DNA of 64,000 bases. It comes from Enterococcus faecalis_A. GTDB lineage: Bacteria > Bacillota > Bacilli > Lactobacillales > Enterococcaceae. Positions within the stretch are counted from its first letter, which is position 1, and each line of letters starts with the position of its first letter. The position numbers and the translations under genes are program-made. The notes beneath the pieces are model-generated. The model searched no databases. It saw only the letters and a list, made by a program, of their open reading frames with translations, and was not told where the DNA came from. The stretch spans positions 124,001 through 188,000 of the forward strand of contig JBPDWA010000003.1 in the NCBI GenBank assembly GCA_051295955.1. The letters run 5' to 3'. This document shows positions 36,301 through 44,281 of this stretch, piece by piece.

Positions 36301-36816
36301 CTCTCGGAAAAAAGAGAAGCCGCATTAGGTAAGCAGTTGCTGGCTGTACCAGACGTGCTAAATGTTTCTTTTTTATCGTCTATGAATCAATCTTTGGATG
36401 ACATGCTAAAAAGTTTGAATATTGTCATCTGGGTGTTAATTCTCGTCTCTGGTTCGTTAGCGTTGATTGTTTTGTACAACCTCACCAATATAAACATTTC
36501 AGAACGTATTAGAGAATTATCCACCATCAAAGTCCTTGGTTTTTATGATCAAGAAGTGACGATGTATGTATACCGAGAAAATATCAGCTTGACACTGCTT
36601 GGAATTATCGTCGGATGTTTCTTCGGAAAAATATTACACAGCTATATTTTAGCAACTGTCGAAGTAGACATGGTGATGTTTTCACCGAACATCCATTGGT
36701 TTAGCTATCTTTATGCAGCGCTTATTACTATGGCTTTTGCCTTGTTGGTGATGGTGATCATGCACCGTAAACTGAAGACAATTGATATGATTGAAGCACT
36801 AAAATCAAACGAATAA
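33391..36816 (+). CDS. Large FtsX-type ABC permease with extracellular coiled coil
   Basis: 1141 aa. The order is: N-terminal helix near residues 20-40 (FLSILSIIFLGVLVFVGL); an extracellular MacB-PCD-like domain; a Gln/Ala-rich coiled coil at about 251-580 (repeats such as AQAQLAQAQ, EQLNQAQAEYQQQMQQAQNQ); a first FtsX domain near 605-740 with the EIGSLKALGYRNGEI coupling helix; then a second extracellular domain and FtsX domain near 1005-1141 ending IDMIEALKSNE. Proteins of this build occur in lactic acid bacteria, and their substrate is unknown. The coil is long enough to span much of the cell wall. A role in envelope sensing or export is inferred. Confidence 0.88.
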   Translation: MKRTALLKTSLREINQSKTRFLSILSIIFLGVLVFVGLKATGPDMLTTANRYFEKQQLPDARIVSTVGLTAKDLAAIKKIPEVAAVAPRYSVDIAFGKQNTAVKFIGYEDKASDGVAHYQLVEGHFPQKNGEVVLDELAKSRNNYRLGQTITISTTEDKNQALATHTFKVVGFAKSPEYIASSTRGTTTIGSGTLAFFALIPTKDFRLDAYPEIFVTFKNLKGLDTYSEAYTSARDRDLEKLKAALKKRPDQRLTEIKAQAQPALEKAKQEMTAGEQALQAGAEKLGASKQALQASQEQLNQAQAEYQQQMQQAQNQIAQGQAALSEGEAQLAQQKSALAQKENQLASQSTQIIEGQKTLPNLQKQQEQLTSQQQQLTARLAAYQTLASSMAALQRIDDAEFAAAVQAQTHQWQTGLAALQAPSMVIAAVNQLSADPQKTYLAVVMNALNEVIQQLTLQQNEVTGGLQQVTTAIETIQQSAASYQQGQQQIEAAHEQIEAAETQLVTQRTQLETGRQQLAQKQAQAQAKLAQAQQKLQAGQVAYQQGEQQYNQQKAANESKLAAAKKAIATKEEQLATMKAPKYHYFTRSDYPSFTEYKDNAQRIASLSTIFPLFFFLIAALVSLTTMTRMVEEKRTEIGSLKALGYRNGEIAFKFIIYAAIASLSGALLGLVVGYYLFPTIIFNAYGQMYSIPDFVTPWFLSYSIIGIAVALLCTVGAALVVLRYDLFSTPAVLLRPKTPKAGQRILLERLTPIWQRMSFTQKVTARNLFRYKQRMLMTVLGIAGCMALLIVGFGLKDSISDIGKLQFNKIWHYQAVVTFDKEPAGQQKTAYQRTVADISDLKATLPISSELMKTTNTKGSTQNVSIYVPKKPQDIQTYILLNDRKTGTVYQLADDGAIINEKLAKLYQCKVGDTISLKTSQNQTYKIKVSAIAENYAAHFVYLTPSYYEKVFKKQPLYNAEFLLFKHSLSEKREAALGKQLLAVPDVLNVSFLSSMNQSLDDMLKSLNIVIWVLILVSGSLALIVLYNLTNINISERIRELSTIKVLGFYDQEVTMYVYRENISLTLLGIIVGCFFGKILHSYILATVEVDMVMFSPNIHWFSYLYAALITMAFALLVMVIMHRKLKTIDMIEALKSNE

Positions 36817-36830
36817 AGGAATCTGAAATT

Positions 36831-36936
36831 AAAAAAACAAAAGTAGAGAATAGTAGCGTCCTCTGATGTGGATATCAGAGAAAGTCTAGTGAATTATAGC
36901 TAGGTTGATGAGCTACTTCCTGCTTTTGTTTTTTTG
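36831..36936 (+). other. Structured region, multi-hairpin terminator or small RNA
   Basis: Outer arms AAAAAAACAAAAG (36831-36843) and CTTTTGTTTTTTT (36923-36935) enclose two local hairpins, CTCTGAT-N6-ATCAGAG (36861-36880) and TAGCT-N8-AGCTA (about 36897-36914). It ends in a T-run. It may be the terminator of the ABC operon or an independent RNA. Confidence 0.45.
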
Positions 36937-37060
36937 TAGCAGGATTGCTTATCTGTATAATAAGAACGGGCTTTTTTATGAATTTCTTGGAAATAACCTA
37001 TATTTTCCATAAAAAATTGATACACTAGTAATAGGTTGTTAATGAAAGAGGTGGGGGAAT

Positions 37061-37585
37061 ATGATCCAAGGACTCCCAATTGAAACGGTTTATCTTTACG
37101 TTTTGATTGGTTGTGGAGTGGTAGCGTTTTTATTGTTAATCTTTGGCGATATTTTACAAGTTGATGGGGTATTTGATCCGATGTTGATCGTGCCGTGGGT
37201 AGCATTTACAGCTTTGCTGGGTTTTTTAGGTGAAAAATTTCAGCTTAGTACAAGCGGCATCATTGTGATTGTCAGCGGCATTATATCTGCATTGCTGGTT
37301 TTTTTGTTAAATCTTTATGTTTAAGTACCGTTAAAGAACTCTGAAGCTACCATTGCTGTTTCAGAAAAAGATATTGAAGGACGCGTCGCTATAGTTGTAA
37401 CACCAATCCCGCTTCAGGGAATGGGAGAGATTCAAATTAAAAGCGTGACTGGTTCATTAAGTCGACCGGCTGCTTTTTATACGCCCCAAACTGAGAGTGC
37501 AAAAAGCGGCAGTGAAGTGTTGATCATTGAAGTCAAAGAGCGTGTCTGCTACGTTGTTCCTTATCAAGGAAGTATCAAAGTGTAA
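37061..37585 (+). pseudogene. NfeD/YuaF-like membrane protein gene with in-frame stop
   Basis: ATG at 37061 (AAAGAGGTGGGGG upstream) begins a membrane protein with three hydrophobic segments (YLYVLIGCGVVAFLLLIFG; LIVPWVAFTALLGFL; IIVIVSGIISALLVFLLNLYV). A TAA at 37322 interrupts it at codon 88. The same frame then continues with no other stop to 37583 as a C-terminal soluble domain (KDIEGRVAIVVTPIPLQGMGEIQI..GSEVLIIEVKERVCYVVPYQGSIKV), the NfeD OB fold. Read through, it would be 174 codons, the length I recall for Bacillus YuaF, which also precedes flotillin. A truncated 87-aa protein may still be made. Confidence 0.85.
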
Positions 37586-37601
37586 AAAAGGAGTGTTGAG
37601 G

Positions 37602-39086
37602 ATGGGAATATTCCTACCGTTAATTTTAGTTGGCGTAATAGTTTTAATGCTGTTAATTGTCTTTGTTTCAAAATACCAAACTGCCAAGCCTGATGAAGCA
37701 TTGATTATCAGCGGAAGCTATTTGGGTAATAAAAATGTACATGTGGATGACAATGGAAATAAAATTAAGATTGTTCGTGATGGCGGGGCCTTCGTTTTGC
37801 CTGTTTTCCAACGTTCCAACCGGATTAGCTTGCTTTCCAGCAAATTAGATGTTTCAACTCCGGAAGTGTATACGGAACAAGGGGTGCCGGTAATGTGTGA
37901 TGGGACTTCCATCATTAAAATTGGGTCCTCAGTGGAAGAAATTGCTACAGCCGCTGAACAGTTTTTAGGAAAAACAACAGAAGAACTGGAAAATGAAGCG
38001 CGTGAAGTATTGGAAGGTCATCTACGCTCCATTCTCGGCTCAATGACTGTTGAAGAAATTTATCAAAACCGTGATAAGTTCAGCCAAAGCGTCCAAGAAG
38101 TTGCCAGTGTTGACCTAGCTAAAATGGGACTGATTATTGTTTCTTTTACCATTAAAGAAGTTCGCGATAAAAACGGCTATTTGGATTCACTAGGGAAACC
38201 TAGAATTGCGCAAGTTAAACGTGATGCAGACATCGCTGAAGCAGATGCATTGAAGGAAACGCGCATCAAAAAAGCCGAAGCAGAAAAAGAATCACAACAA
38301 GCAAAGCTGCAACGTCAAACAGAAATCGCCGAAGCGTCAAAAGAAAAAGAATTGAAATTAGCTTTGTATAAACAAGAACAAGATATTGCTAGAGCCAAAG
38401 CTGACCAAGCTTATAATTTGGAAAGCGCACGAGCACAACAACACGTGGTTGAGCAAGAGATGGAAGTAAAAGTTGTGGAACGACAAAAACAAATTGAGCT
38501 TGAAGAAAAAGAAATCATTCGTCGTGAGAAACAATATGACTCAGAAGTGAAGAAAAAAGCAGATGCTGATCGTTATGCGAAAGAACAAGAAGCGCAAGCT
38601 CAAAAAGCTCGGGAAATGGCAGAAGCTGAGGCAGAGCGCTTTAGAGTGGAAGCCTTAGCGGAAGCGGAGGCGAACCAAACACGTTTAACTGGACAAGCAC
38701 AAGCCGAAGCAATTTTAGCTCGCGGGAAAGCCGAAGCCGAAGCAAAACAAAAAATTGCTGATGCCTTCAAAGAGTATGGGCAAGCTGCTGTCTTGAGTAT
38801 GGTGATGGAAATGCTGCCGCAGCTGATGAAAGAAGCTGCACAACCTTTAGGTAATATCGATAAAATTTCGGTTGTTGATACTGGATCAGGTGGCGAGAAT
38901 TCTGGTGCGAACCGCGTTACCAACTACGCGACTAATTTATTAGCCGGCACGCAAGAAACGTTAAAAGAAACCACTGGACTTGATGTGAAAGAATTGATCG
39001 AAAACTTTACCAAAAAAGGAACGAACAGCAATGTTAACTTTTATGGAGAAGAGCCATCAGTTCCTTCTGATGAAATGAAGGAATAG
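37602..39086 (+). CDS. floT: Flotillin-like protein FloT/YuaG
   Basis: 494 aa. An N-terminal membrane hairpin (IFLPLILVGVIVLMLLIVFV) leads to the SPFH/band-7 domain (about 30-200; DGGAFVLPVFQRSNRISLLSSKLDVSTPEVYTEQGVPVMCDGTSIIKIG). The long flotillin coiled coil follows (about 215-400; Ala/Glu/Lys/Arg-rich, with AEAEAERFRVEALAEAEANQ), then an AGTQETLKETTGLDVKELI tail. It organises functional membrane microdomains with NfeD-type partners. GGAGTGTTGAGG lies before the ATG at 37602. It is 16 bp after the disrupted NfeD frame. Confidence 0.92.
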   Translation: MGIFLPLILVGVIVLMLLIVFVSKYQTAKPDEALIISGSYLGNKNVHVDDNGNKIKIVRDGGAFVLPVFQRSNRISLLSSKLDVSTPEVYTEQGVPVMCDGTSIIKIGSSVEEIATAAEQFLGKTTEELENEAREVLEGHLRSILGSMTVEEIYQNRDKFSQSVQEVASVDLAKMGLIIVSFTIKEVRDKNGYLDSLGKPRIAQVKRDADIAEADALKETRIKKAEAEKESQQAKLQRQTEIAEASKEKELKLALYKQEQDIARAKADQAYNLESARAQQHVVEQEMEVKVVERQKQIELEEKEIIRREKQYDSEVKKKADADRYAKEQEAQAQKAREMAEAEAERFRVEALAEAEANQTRLTGQAQAEAILARGKAEAEAKQKIADAFKEYGQAAVLSMVMEMLPQLMKEAAQPLGNIDKISVVDTGSGGENSGANRVTNYATNLLAGTQETLKETTGLDVKELIENFTKKGTNSNVNFYGEEPSVPSDEMKE

Positions 39087-39120
39087 TTGTCATTGAAATA
39101 AAATTAAATAGCTGCTAAAA

Positions 39121-39172
39121 GAAAAAAGTCTTGGTGAAAAAATGTAAAATTGTTTTCACAAAGGCTTTTTTC
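39121..39172 (+). terminator. Terminator after floT
   Basis: GAAAAAAGTCTTGGTGAAAA pairs with TTTTCACAAAGGCTTTTTTC (18 of 20) and ends in a T-run. Confidence 0.82.
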
Positions 39173-39323
39173 TTACTGTCTATTGGTTAAGGGGGAACAT
39201 ATACGCGTGATAAAGTCACCTGAAAGTCTAAGTTTTAATCATTGATAATAAAAGAATTACTACTTATTAAAATTAAAAAAATTTTTTAAAAATAAACAGA
39301 TTATCAAATTTGCTATAGTTCAT

Positions 39324-39332
39324 TGCTATAAT
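39324..39332 (+). promoter_or_regulatory. Extended -10 promoter
   Basis: TGCTATAAT is an extended -10 (TGnTATAAT) with no strong -35. It is followed at 39343-39352 by the perfect palindrome GGTCATGACC, a possible operator. It drives the disrupted membrane-protein gene. Confidence 0.55.
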
Positions 39333-39419
39333 TACTATGTGAGGTCATGACCAAAGTACTAAATAATCAGCACAACTTCTCCAAGAAAAATTGTTGAAGT
39401 GTTAAAAACTGGTGAAAAT

Positions 39420-40040
39420 GTGAAAGGGAAATTCGGGATCGTATTAATGGGATTCATCATAGCGTTGATTGTTGGAATCGGAGGGGAACAATTCATGGAT
39501 AAAAAAGCCTTAGAGAACAGCTATCAAGACGGTATGGATTTAGTTCAAAAATACGTCACCGATTATTTAGTCCAAAACTATGGCGGGATTGAAAAGATCG
39601 AATGACAAGGAGTGGGTGTAGAATGGCGCAATTCACTGGTTTTCGGACCTTCAATGTTTGGGAATTATGTGAATAGTTACGTCGATGTCTATATAGCTAA
39701 AAATAATTATTTTAGAATTGAGTTCCGTTTAAATGATGAAACTTAATATGACAATCGGCTAAAAACATATGTTTTAAAGGATCATTTGAATCCACATAAT
39801 ATAGACTCAGCTGTTCAGATAGAAATAGAGAACACTATTATGAATCAAAAAGGAAAAACCCTAAACTTTAAAGAGATTAGAAAAGCTTTTATGAGAAGTC
39901 CAAATGCTAAAGTTAACTATAATGTGAAGATTCATGAATTAACGTATTAGGAGGAAAGTGTTTATGGGCAAGGACGCTTCGGACAAAAAGTGCTACTAAC
40001 CCTTGAGGAACAAAATGAAAAGCTGAATGAAATTTTCTGA
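39420..40040 (+). pseudogene. Membrane-anchored protein gene with three in-frame stops
   Basis: One reading frame runs about 207 codons from GTG 39420 (GGTGA upstream; GTG 39399 is the alternative) to TGA 40038. It is broken by TGA at 39603, TAA at 39744 and TAG at 39948, with no frameshift. The pieces are MKGKFGIVLMGFIIALIVGIG (membrane helix) to NYGGIEKIE; QGVGVEWRNSLVFGPSMFGN..VDVYIAKNNYFRIEF; YDNRLKTYVLKDHLNPHN..NFKEIRKAFMRSPNAKVNYNVKIHELTY; and GQGRFGQKVLLTLEEQNEKLNEIF. The first stop could be a Trp codon (TGG to TGA). The family is not recognised. Confidence 0.75.
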
Positions 40041-40099
40041 CTTTCTTATACAGGTGAGTTTTCAGTTGGTTTATTTTGCTTCTCTGAAATTTAGTGAGG

Positions 40100-40699
40100 C
40101 TATTCTTGCTTCTTTTTTTCCTTTGCCAGTCGTTGATTAATAGCTGCCTTCAAAGCTTCCAGTTCTTTTTCTTTTTGTTCCAATTCAGCTAAATCCTCTT
40201 CAATTTCACGGGTTTCTTCCACTGGCTTTGGTCGTAAGAAGAAATTTATACCAATTGCAATAAAGGTGCCAATAAATGTGTCTAATACTCGTCCGATAGC
40301 ATATAAAAAAGAATCCCCTTCTGGAACACTTAAAGAAATCATTAGTAAAGTGGCTACAGCTGAAATAATTCCAGCGTTATTGTTAATACCGTCAGAAAGT
40401 ACGATCACAAAAACTACCAGCGCCGGCAGCAGGAATAGTTCAACTAAAAAATAATTGGAAAAAGTGGTTTTTGCCAATACAAAGACAATGGCTAATACAC
40501 CGCCTAAGGTATTACCGATGACTCGTGATTTACCAAAAGACAAACTGGTATTGAAGTCCTGACGTAAAGAAAAAACGGCAGCCAGACAAGCGATCATTGG
40601 AGAACCCCTGTGAAATAATTGAAATAAAAGAATGCAAGCTACAACCGCCAAAGCAGTTTTGGCGGTGCGCATACCTAAACGAAAGGGACCAATCTTCAT
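40100..40699 (-). CDS. FUSC / aromatic acid exporter-family membrane protein
   Basis: 199 aa. About five or six hydrophobic segments (TALAVVACILLFQLF; NTLGGVLAIVFVLA; VELFLLPALVVFVIVL; AGIISAVATLLMISL; FIGTFIAIGINFFL) include the FUSC-type R.G.T.GG block (SRVIGNTLGGVLA). A highly charged coiled tail follows (EEDLAELEQKEKELEALKAAI). Relatives are annotated as aromatic acid exporters, but direct evidence is scarce. GGAGG lies before the ATG at 40699; the longest ORF start at 40720 adds residues without a site. Divergent from a second family member. Confidence 0.85.
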   Translation of the reverse strand: MKIGPFRLGMRTAKTALAVVACILLFQLFHRGSPMIACLAAVFSLRQDFNTSLSFGKSRVIGNTLGGVLAIVFVLAKTTFSNYFLVELFLLPALVVFVIVLSDGINNNAGIISAVATLLMISLSVPEGDSFLYAIGRVLDTFIGTFIAIGINFFLRPKPVEETREIEEDLAELEQKEKELEALKAAINQRLAKEKKKQE

Positions 40700-40814
40700 A
40701 AAATTCCTCCATAAAAACATTCATTATATCTTCTACTTTAATGATAACCGAATTTGCGGTAAAATGACTAGAGCAAAAAGTAAAAATATAGATTTTTTTT
40801 TAAGGGGAATAGGC

Positions 40815-41786
40815 ATGAGAATCGGGTTACGAACGGTAAAAACAGTTATCAGTGCTACTTTGGCGATGCTGATTGCTGAAAAAATAGGTTTACTCTATCC
40901 AACATCCGCTGGGATCATTGCTGTGCTGAGTGTGAGCAATACTAAGAAAACTTCAGTCTTTACAGGTTTTTATCGTTTGTTGTCTTTGGTCTTAGCAACT
41001 GCAATTGCTATTGTTTGTTTTCAGCTGCTTGGTTTTTCAGCGGTGGCTTTTGGTGTGTACTTATTACTCTTTATTCCGGCGGCTGTTACATTGAAACTTT
41101 CGGATGGAATCGTCGTCAGCTCGGTTTTGGTTACCCATTATTTAGTCGAGCGTGATGTATCTTGGCAGATTATCGGCAATGAATTGTTATTAATGTGTTT
41201 GGGTGTTGGGTTAGCATTGTTGGTCAATCTTTATATGCCAGATACGGAAAAAAGACTACAGCAGGATCAACGGGACATTGAAGCGACTTTTCGTCAACTG
41301 CTAGGAGCAATGGCGCACTATTTAAATCAAGATATGAAAAATCAGCAGTTGCCGCAACAATGTAGCTCATTAAAGCACAAAATTGAAATGGGGGAACAGT
41401 GGGCGAAAAAACATGCGGAAAATCGCCTGTGGTCAGCTAATACTTACTATATTGAGTATTTTTCCATGCGTAATATGCAAAGCACGATTCTAAAAGATAT
41501 GTTGGAACTTTTAGAAGAAATTACAGTGGATCCGCAACATGTAGCAGCGATTCAACGCTTGTTAGATTTTACAGAAGAAACATTTGCAGAAGAAAATGAT
41601 GGAGTGGATATTTTGATGCGAATCGCCGAAGTTTTCAAAGAGTATCGGCAAAAGCCACTGCCAACCACCAGAAGTGAATTTGAAAATCGGGCACAGCTTT
41701 TCCAATTTTTACAGCTATTTAGAGCGTTTGTGGAAATTAAAGCCGATTTTGTTCGGCTCCAAGTAGAAAAAAACTTGTCTGAGTAA
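40815..41786 (+). CDS. FUSC / aromatic acid exporter-family protein with long C-terminal domain (YqjA-like)
   Basis: 323 aa. An N-terminal half of membrane helices (RTVKTVISATLAMLIAEKIGL; TAIAIVCFQLLGFSAVAFGVYLLLFIPAAV; ELLLMCLGVGLALLVNLYMP) is followed by a cytoplasmic helical domain (about 145-320) as in Bacillus YqjA. AAGGGG precedes the ATG at 40815; the ORF from 40632 reads through the divergent promoter and is not plausible. The two neighbouring FUSC proteins may work together. Confidence 0.87.
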   Translation: MRIGLRTVKTVISATLAMLIAEKIGLLYPTSAGIIAVLSVSNTKKTSVFTGFYRLLSLVLATAIAIVCFQLLGFSAVAFGVYLLLFIPAAVTLKLSDGIVVSSVLVTHYLVERDVSWQIIGNELLLMCLGVGLALLVNLYMPDTEKRLQQDQRDIEATFRQLLGAMAHYLNQDMKNQQLPQQCSSLKHKIEMGEQWAKKHAENRLWSANTYYIEYFSMRNMQSTILKDMLELLEEITVDPQHVAAIQRLLDFTEETFAEENDGVDILMRIAEVFKEYRQKPLPTTRSEFENRAQLFQFLQLFRAFVEIKADFVRLQVEKNLSE

Positions 41787-41803
41787 TTGGGGAAGCAAAC
41801 TGT

Positions 41804-41842
41804 CGGCGGCCATGCTTCATTTGAAGGATGACCGCCGTTTTT
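41804..41842 (+). terminator. Terminator between convergent genes
   Basis: CGGCGGCCAT / ATGACCGCCG (one mismatch) followed by five T. It is GC-rich compared with the surroundings. Confidence 0.82.
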
Positions 41843-41871
41843 AGTAGAATTTTTGCTGAAAAACTAGTTCC

Positions 41872-42837
41872 TCAATTAGTAGCTTGCCAACCGTTTTGCA
41901 TCTCGTCTAAAAGTTCGATAACGTCTTTAGTGAAAAACAAGGAACGGTTTGGCAAGGAGCCGACTACCATTTGGTTCATGGTATCAATCTCGTAATTCAT
42001 GGCGGCCATACTGCTACCGGACACTACGGTTTCAACTGTGCCATCATTAAAGTGAATTAGTGCTTCATCTGCTCGGGGATAATTGTCAATCGTGATATAA
42101 GCTTCTTCAAAGGCTATAATACCTTTTTTGGGCATTTTTGCTTGAAAGGATAACGAAATAGTTGCCAGTTCATTTTCGTCATTTTTTAAAATCGTTGCTG
42201 ATTGCTCATCGACACCGGTTGCAAAAGGGACCATCGTTGAAGCAATCACACATGGCTGGGAAGATAAAAACCAGCGAGCAAAAGAAACAGCGTAAGTACC
42301 GATATCCAAAAGTGCACCACCGGCTAACTCGGGGTTGAAAAAGCGGTTGTTAGGATCTGGCTCTTTGTAACTGCCAAATGGTGCTTGAATCATTTTTAAC
42401 TTGCCGAAGCGACCTGAATCCATCAGACGGCGCAATTCAGCGTAAAGTGGCATATAAAAAATCGTCATAGCTTCCGCTAAGATCAATCCTTTGGTTTGAG
42501 CTAAACGCAGCGCTTGATGTAATTCCCTATAATTCATAGTGATGGCTTTTTCACATAACACATGTTTGCCGGCATTTAAAGCGGCTAAAATGTGATCTAA
42601 ATGCTGCCGATTCGGTACGGCGATGTAAATAATATCTACTTGCGGATCAGCCAACAGCTCTGCGTAAGAACCATAAGCCGTTGGAATTTGAAACTTTTTA
42701 GCAAAGGACTGCGCTTTCTCTAACGAACGGGAAGCAACTGCTTGCAGCGAACTGTTTTCTTGTTGAAAAGCCGTAGCAAATTCATGAGCGATAGTGCCTA
42801 AGCCAACGATTCCCCAATTTAAATGTTGTGTCATCAT
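41872..42837 (-). CDS. Gfo/Idh/MocA-family NAD(P)-dependent oxidoreductase
   Basis: 321 aa. An N-terminal Rossmann fold (NWGIVGLGTIAHEFATAF), then YIAVPNRQHLDHILAALNAGKHVLCEKA, which contains the EKA/EKP-type catalytic-Lys motif, and GGALLDIGTYAVSFARWF in the substrate domain. Family members oxidise or reduce sugars, inositol or related compounds; trans-dihydrodiol dehydrogenase-like members look similar. The substrate is not predictable. GGAGG precedes tandem ATGs at 42837 and 42834. Confidence 0.88.
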   Translation of the reverse strand: MMTQHLNWGIVGLGTIAHEFATAFQQENSSLQAVASRSLEKAQSFAKKFQIPTAYGSYAELLADPQVDIIYIAVPNRQHLDHILAALNAGKHVLCEKAITMNYRELHQALRLAQTKGLILAEAMTIFYMPLYAELRRLMDSGRFGKLKMIQAPFGSYKEPDPNNRFFNPELAGGALLDIGTYAVSFARWFLSSQPCVIASTMVPFATGVDEQSATILKNDENELATISLSFQAKMPKKGIIAFEEAYITIDNYPRADEALIHFNDGTVETVVSGSSMAAMNYEIDTMNQMVVGSLPNRSLFFTKDVIELLDEMQNGWQATN

Positions 42838-43020
42838 CCATTCCTCCAACTTTTGCTGTTTTTTTTAATCTCTTCTCTTTTGATTATACTGTATCCAAAC
42901 AATGAACGAAAATATTCCTTTTTTATATTTGCAAAATCCCACTAAAAATATGAAAATAAAGAAAGAAATAAAAAAACATTCCTACTAATTTGTAGTAAAA
43001 TAAAAAGGGAGGCAAAAACA

Positions 43021-43542
43021 ATGCATCAAGTCTATGTTGAAATCATCATTGACGCAATTATTGAACAATTTGGTGTGCAAAAGCATTTTTATCAAGAGTA
43101 CTTGCATTTAAACGAACCAGAATGGCAAGCTTGGAAACAAGGGCAAAAAAGCTTAGACGGTGAAGCAATGCAAACGATTAAAAATCTTTTCACGGATTAT
43201 GAATGGATGTTGACGCAAAAGGTCTTGCGCCAGACAATTTTATTTCCAGAAAAACGAAACTTAGCGGTTGTAGAATATAAACGGTTAAAAACCTTGATCG
43301 CTAAACAATGGCTACAATCAGGCGTTGGCGTAGCAGAAATCGTGCCAATCCGTGAGAACTCAGACAGAGAAACTTCTCACCATATTAATCTTAAAGTAAC
43401 AATTTCTTACGGCGAATGGGGCTTTGATGATATCGTCACTTTCCGTTTGCCAGCAGTAATTCAAACGCAAGTAGAAGGCTCAAAAGTGGCCTTATTGGAT
43501 TGGGTTAATGAAAATTTGATGGATACGTATGTAGGTGAATAA
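43021..43542 (+). CDS. Conserved hypothetical protein (173 aa)
   Basis: Strong ribosome binding site (GGGAGG) before the ATG. It is soluble and acidic, with an N-terminal helical part containing YQEYLHLNEPEWQAWKQGQKSLDGEAMQTIKNLFTDYEWMLTQKV and a C-terminal beta-rich part ending LDWVNENLMDTYVGE. The N-terminal part recalls a short helix-turn-helix-like fold (WQ.WK.G.....), but I cannot assign DNA binding. Function unknown. Confidence 0.75.
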   Translation: MHQVYVEIIIDAIIEQFGVQKHFYQEYLHLNEPEWQAWKQGQKSLDGEAMQTIKNLFTDYEWMLTQKVLRQTILFPEKRNLAVVEYKRLKTLIAKQWLQSGVGVAEIVPIRENSDRETSHHINLKVTISYGEWGFDDIVTFRLPAVIQTQVEGSKVALLDWVNENLMDTYVGE

Positions 43543-43554
43543 CGGTCTGCGCAG

Positions 43555-43583
43555 TTGCTTCTTCCTCTAAAAATTGATATAAT
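43555..43583 (+). promoter_or_regulatory. Promoter of the GH73 gene
   Basis: TTGCTT, a 17-bp spacer, then TATAAT. A 7-bp hairpin (AGTTTCC / GGAAACT, 43609-43628) lies in the leader before the ribosome binding site. Confidence 0.65.
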
Positions 43584-43657
43584 ATTCATTTAAAAAGTAG
43601 CCGGAAGAAGTTTCCCTATTTGGAAACTAGTCAATTAAGTAGCAAAGTAGGAGGCAT

Positions 43658-44281
43658 ATGAGCGTTATTAAAAATAAAAGAAAGAAAAAGAAAAACTTGC
43701 CTGCCATGTTGGCCGGTATCTTGTTGATTGGTGCAGCATTTTTATTTTCAATCGTTGCCTTGGCCAATTTGAATAGTCAGCTGACAAATGAGCCCATTCA
43801 AAAAGAAGAAAAGCAAGTCTCAAAAGAAGAATTTATTGCCCGTATCAGTCCTTATGCACAAGAATTGCAAGCTTCTTATGGTGTGCTGCCCAGCATCATT
43901 ATCGGGCAAGCTATTCTAGAATCCAACTGGGGCCAAAGTCAACTGGCAGCCAAATACAATAACCTTTTCGGAATTAAAGCTTATGGGAATCAACCAAAAG
44001 TGAACTTGGAAACGAAAGAATACGTCAATGAAGTTTGGATTACCATCCAAGGAGATTTCCGGGTATACCAAACATGGGAAGAGTCCATGAAAGATCACAC
44101 GCGTTTATTTGTCGAAGGCGTCGATTGGAATCCCCGTCTGTATGAGAAGGTTCTTTTAGCCAAGAATTATAAAGAAGCAGCCGAGGCTTTACAAACCGCC
44201 GGTTATGCGACGGATCCTACCTATGCGGAGAAAGTCATTAGCGTAATTGAAGCCAACCATCTCTATAAATACGACCGATAA
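43658..44281 (+). CDS. GH73 N-acetylglucosaminidase (peptidoglycan hydrolase)
   Basis: 207 aa. A Lys-rich start and one membrane helix (MLAGILLIGAAFLFSIVALA) make it a secreted or anchored protein. The GH73/FlgJ-like catalytic domain (about 55-205) contains ISPYAQELQASYGVLPSIIIGQAILESNWGQS with the catalytic Glu, NNLFGIKAYG, and YKEAAEALQTAGYATDPTYAEKVISVIE. It cleaves glycan strands of peptidoglycan. It has no binding modules (LysM or SH3), unlike large autolysins. AGGAGG lies unusually close to the ATG (three bases). Confidence 0.92.
   Translation: MSVIKNKRKKKKNLPAMLAGILLIGAAFLFSIVALANLNSQLTNEPIQKEEKQVSKEEFIARISPYAQELQASYGVLPSIIIGQAILESNWGQSQLAAKYNNLFGIKAYGNQPKVNLETKEYVNEVWITIQGDFRVYQTWEESMKDHTRLFVEGVDWNPRLYEKVLLAKNYKEAAEALQTAGYATDPTYAEKVISVIEANHLYKYDR

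Noticed and set aside
36840..36914. T-box-like leader
   Set aside because: No T-box sequence, no specifier loop, and the downstream genes are not amino-acid related.
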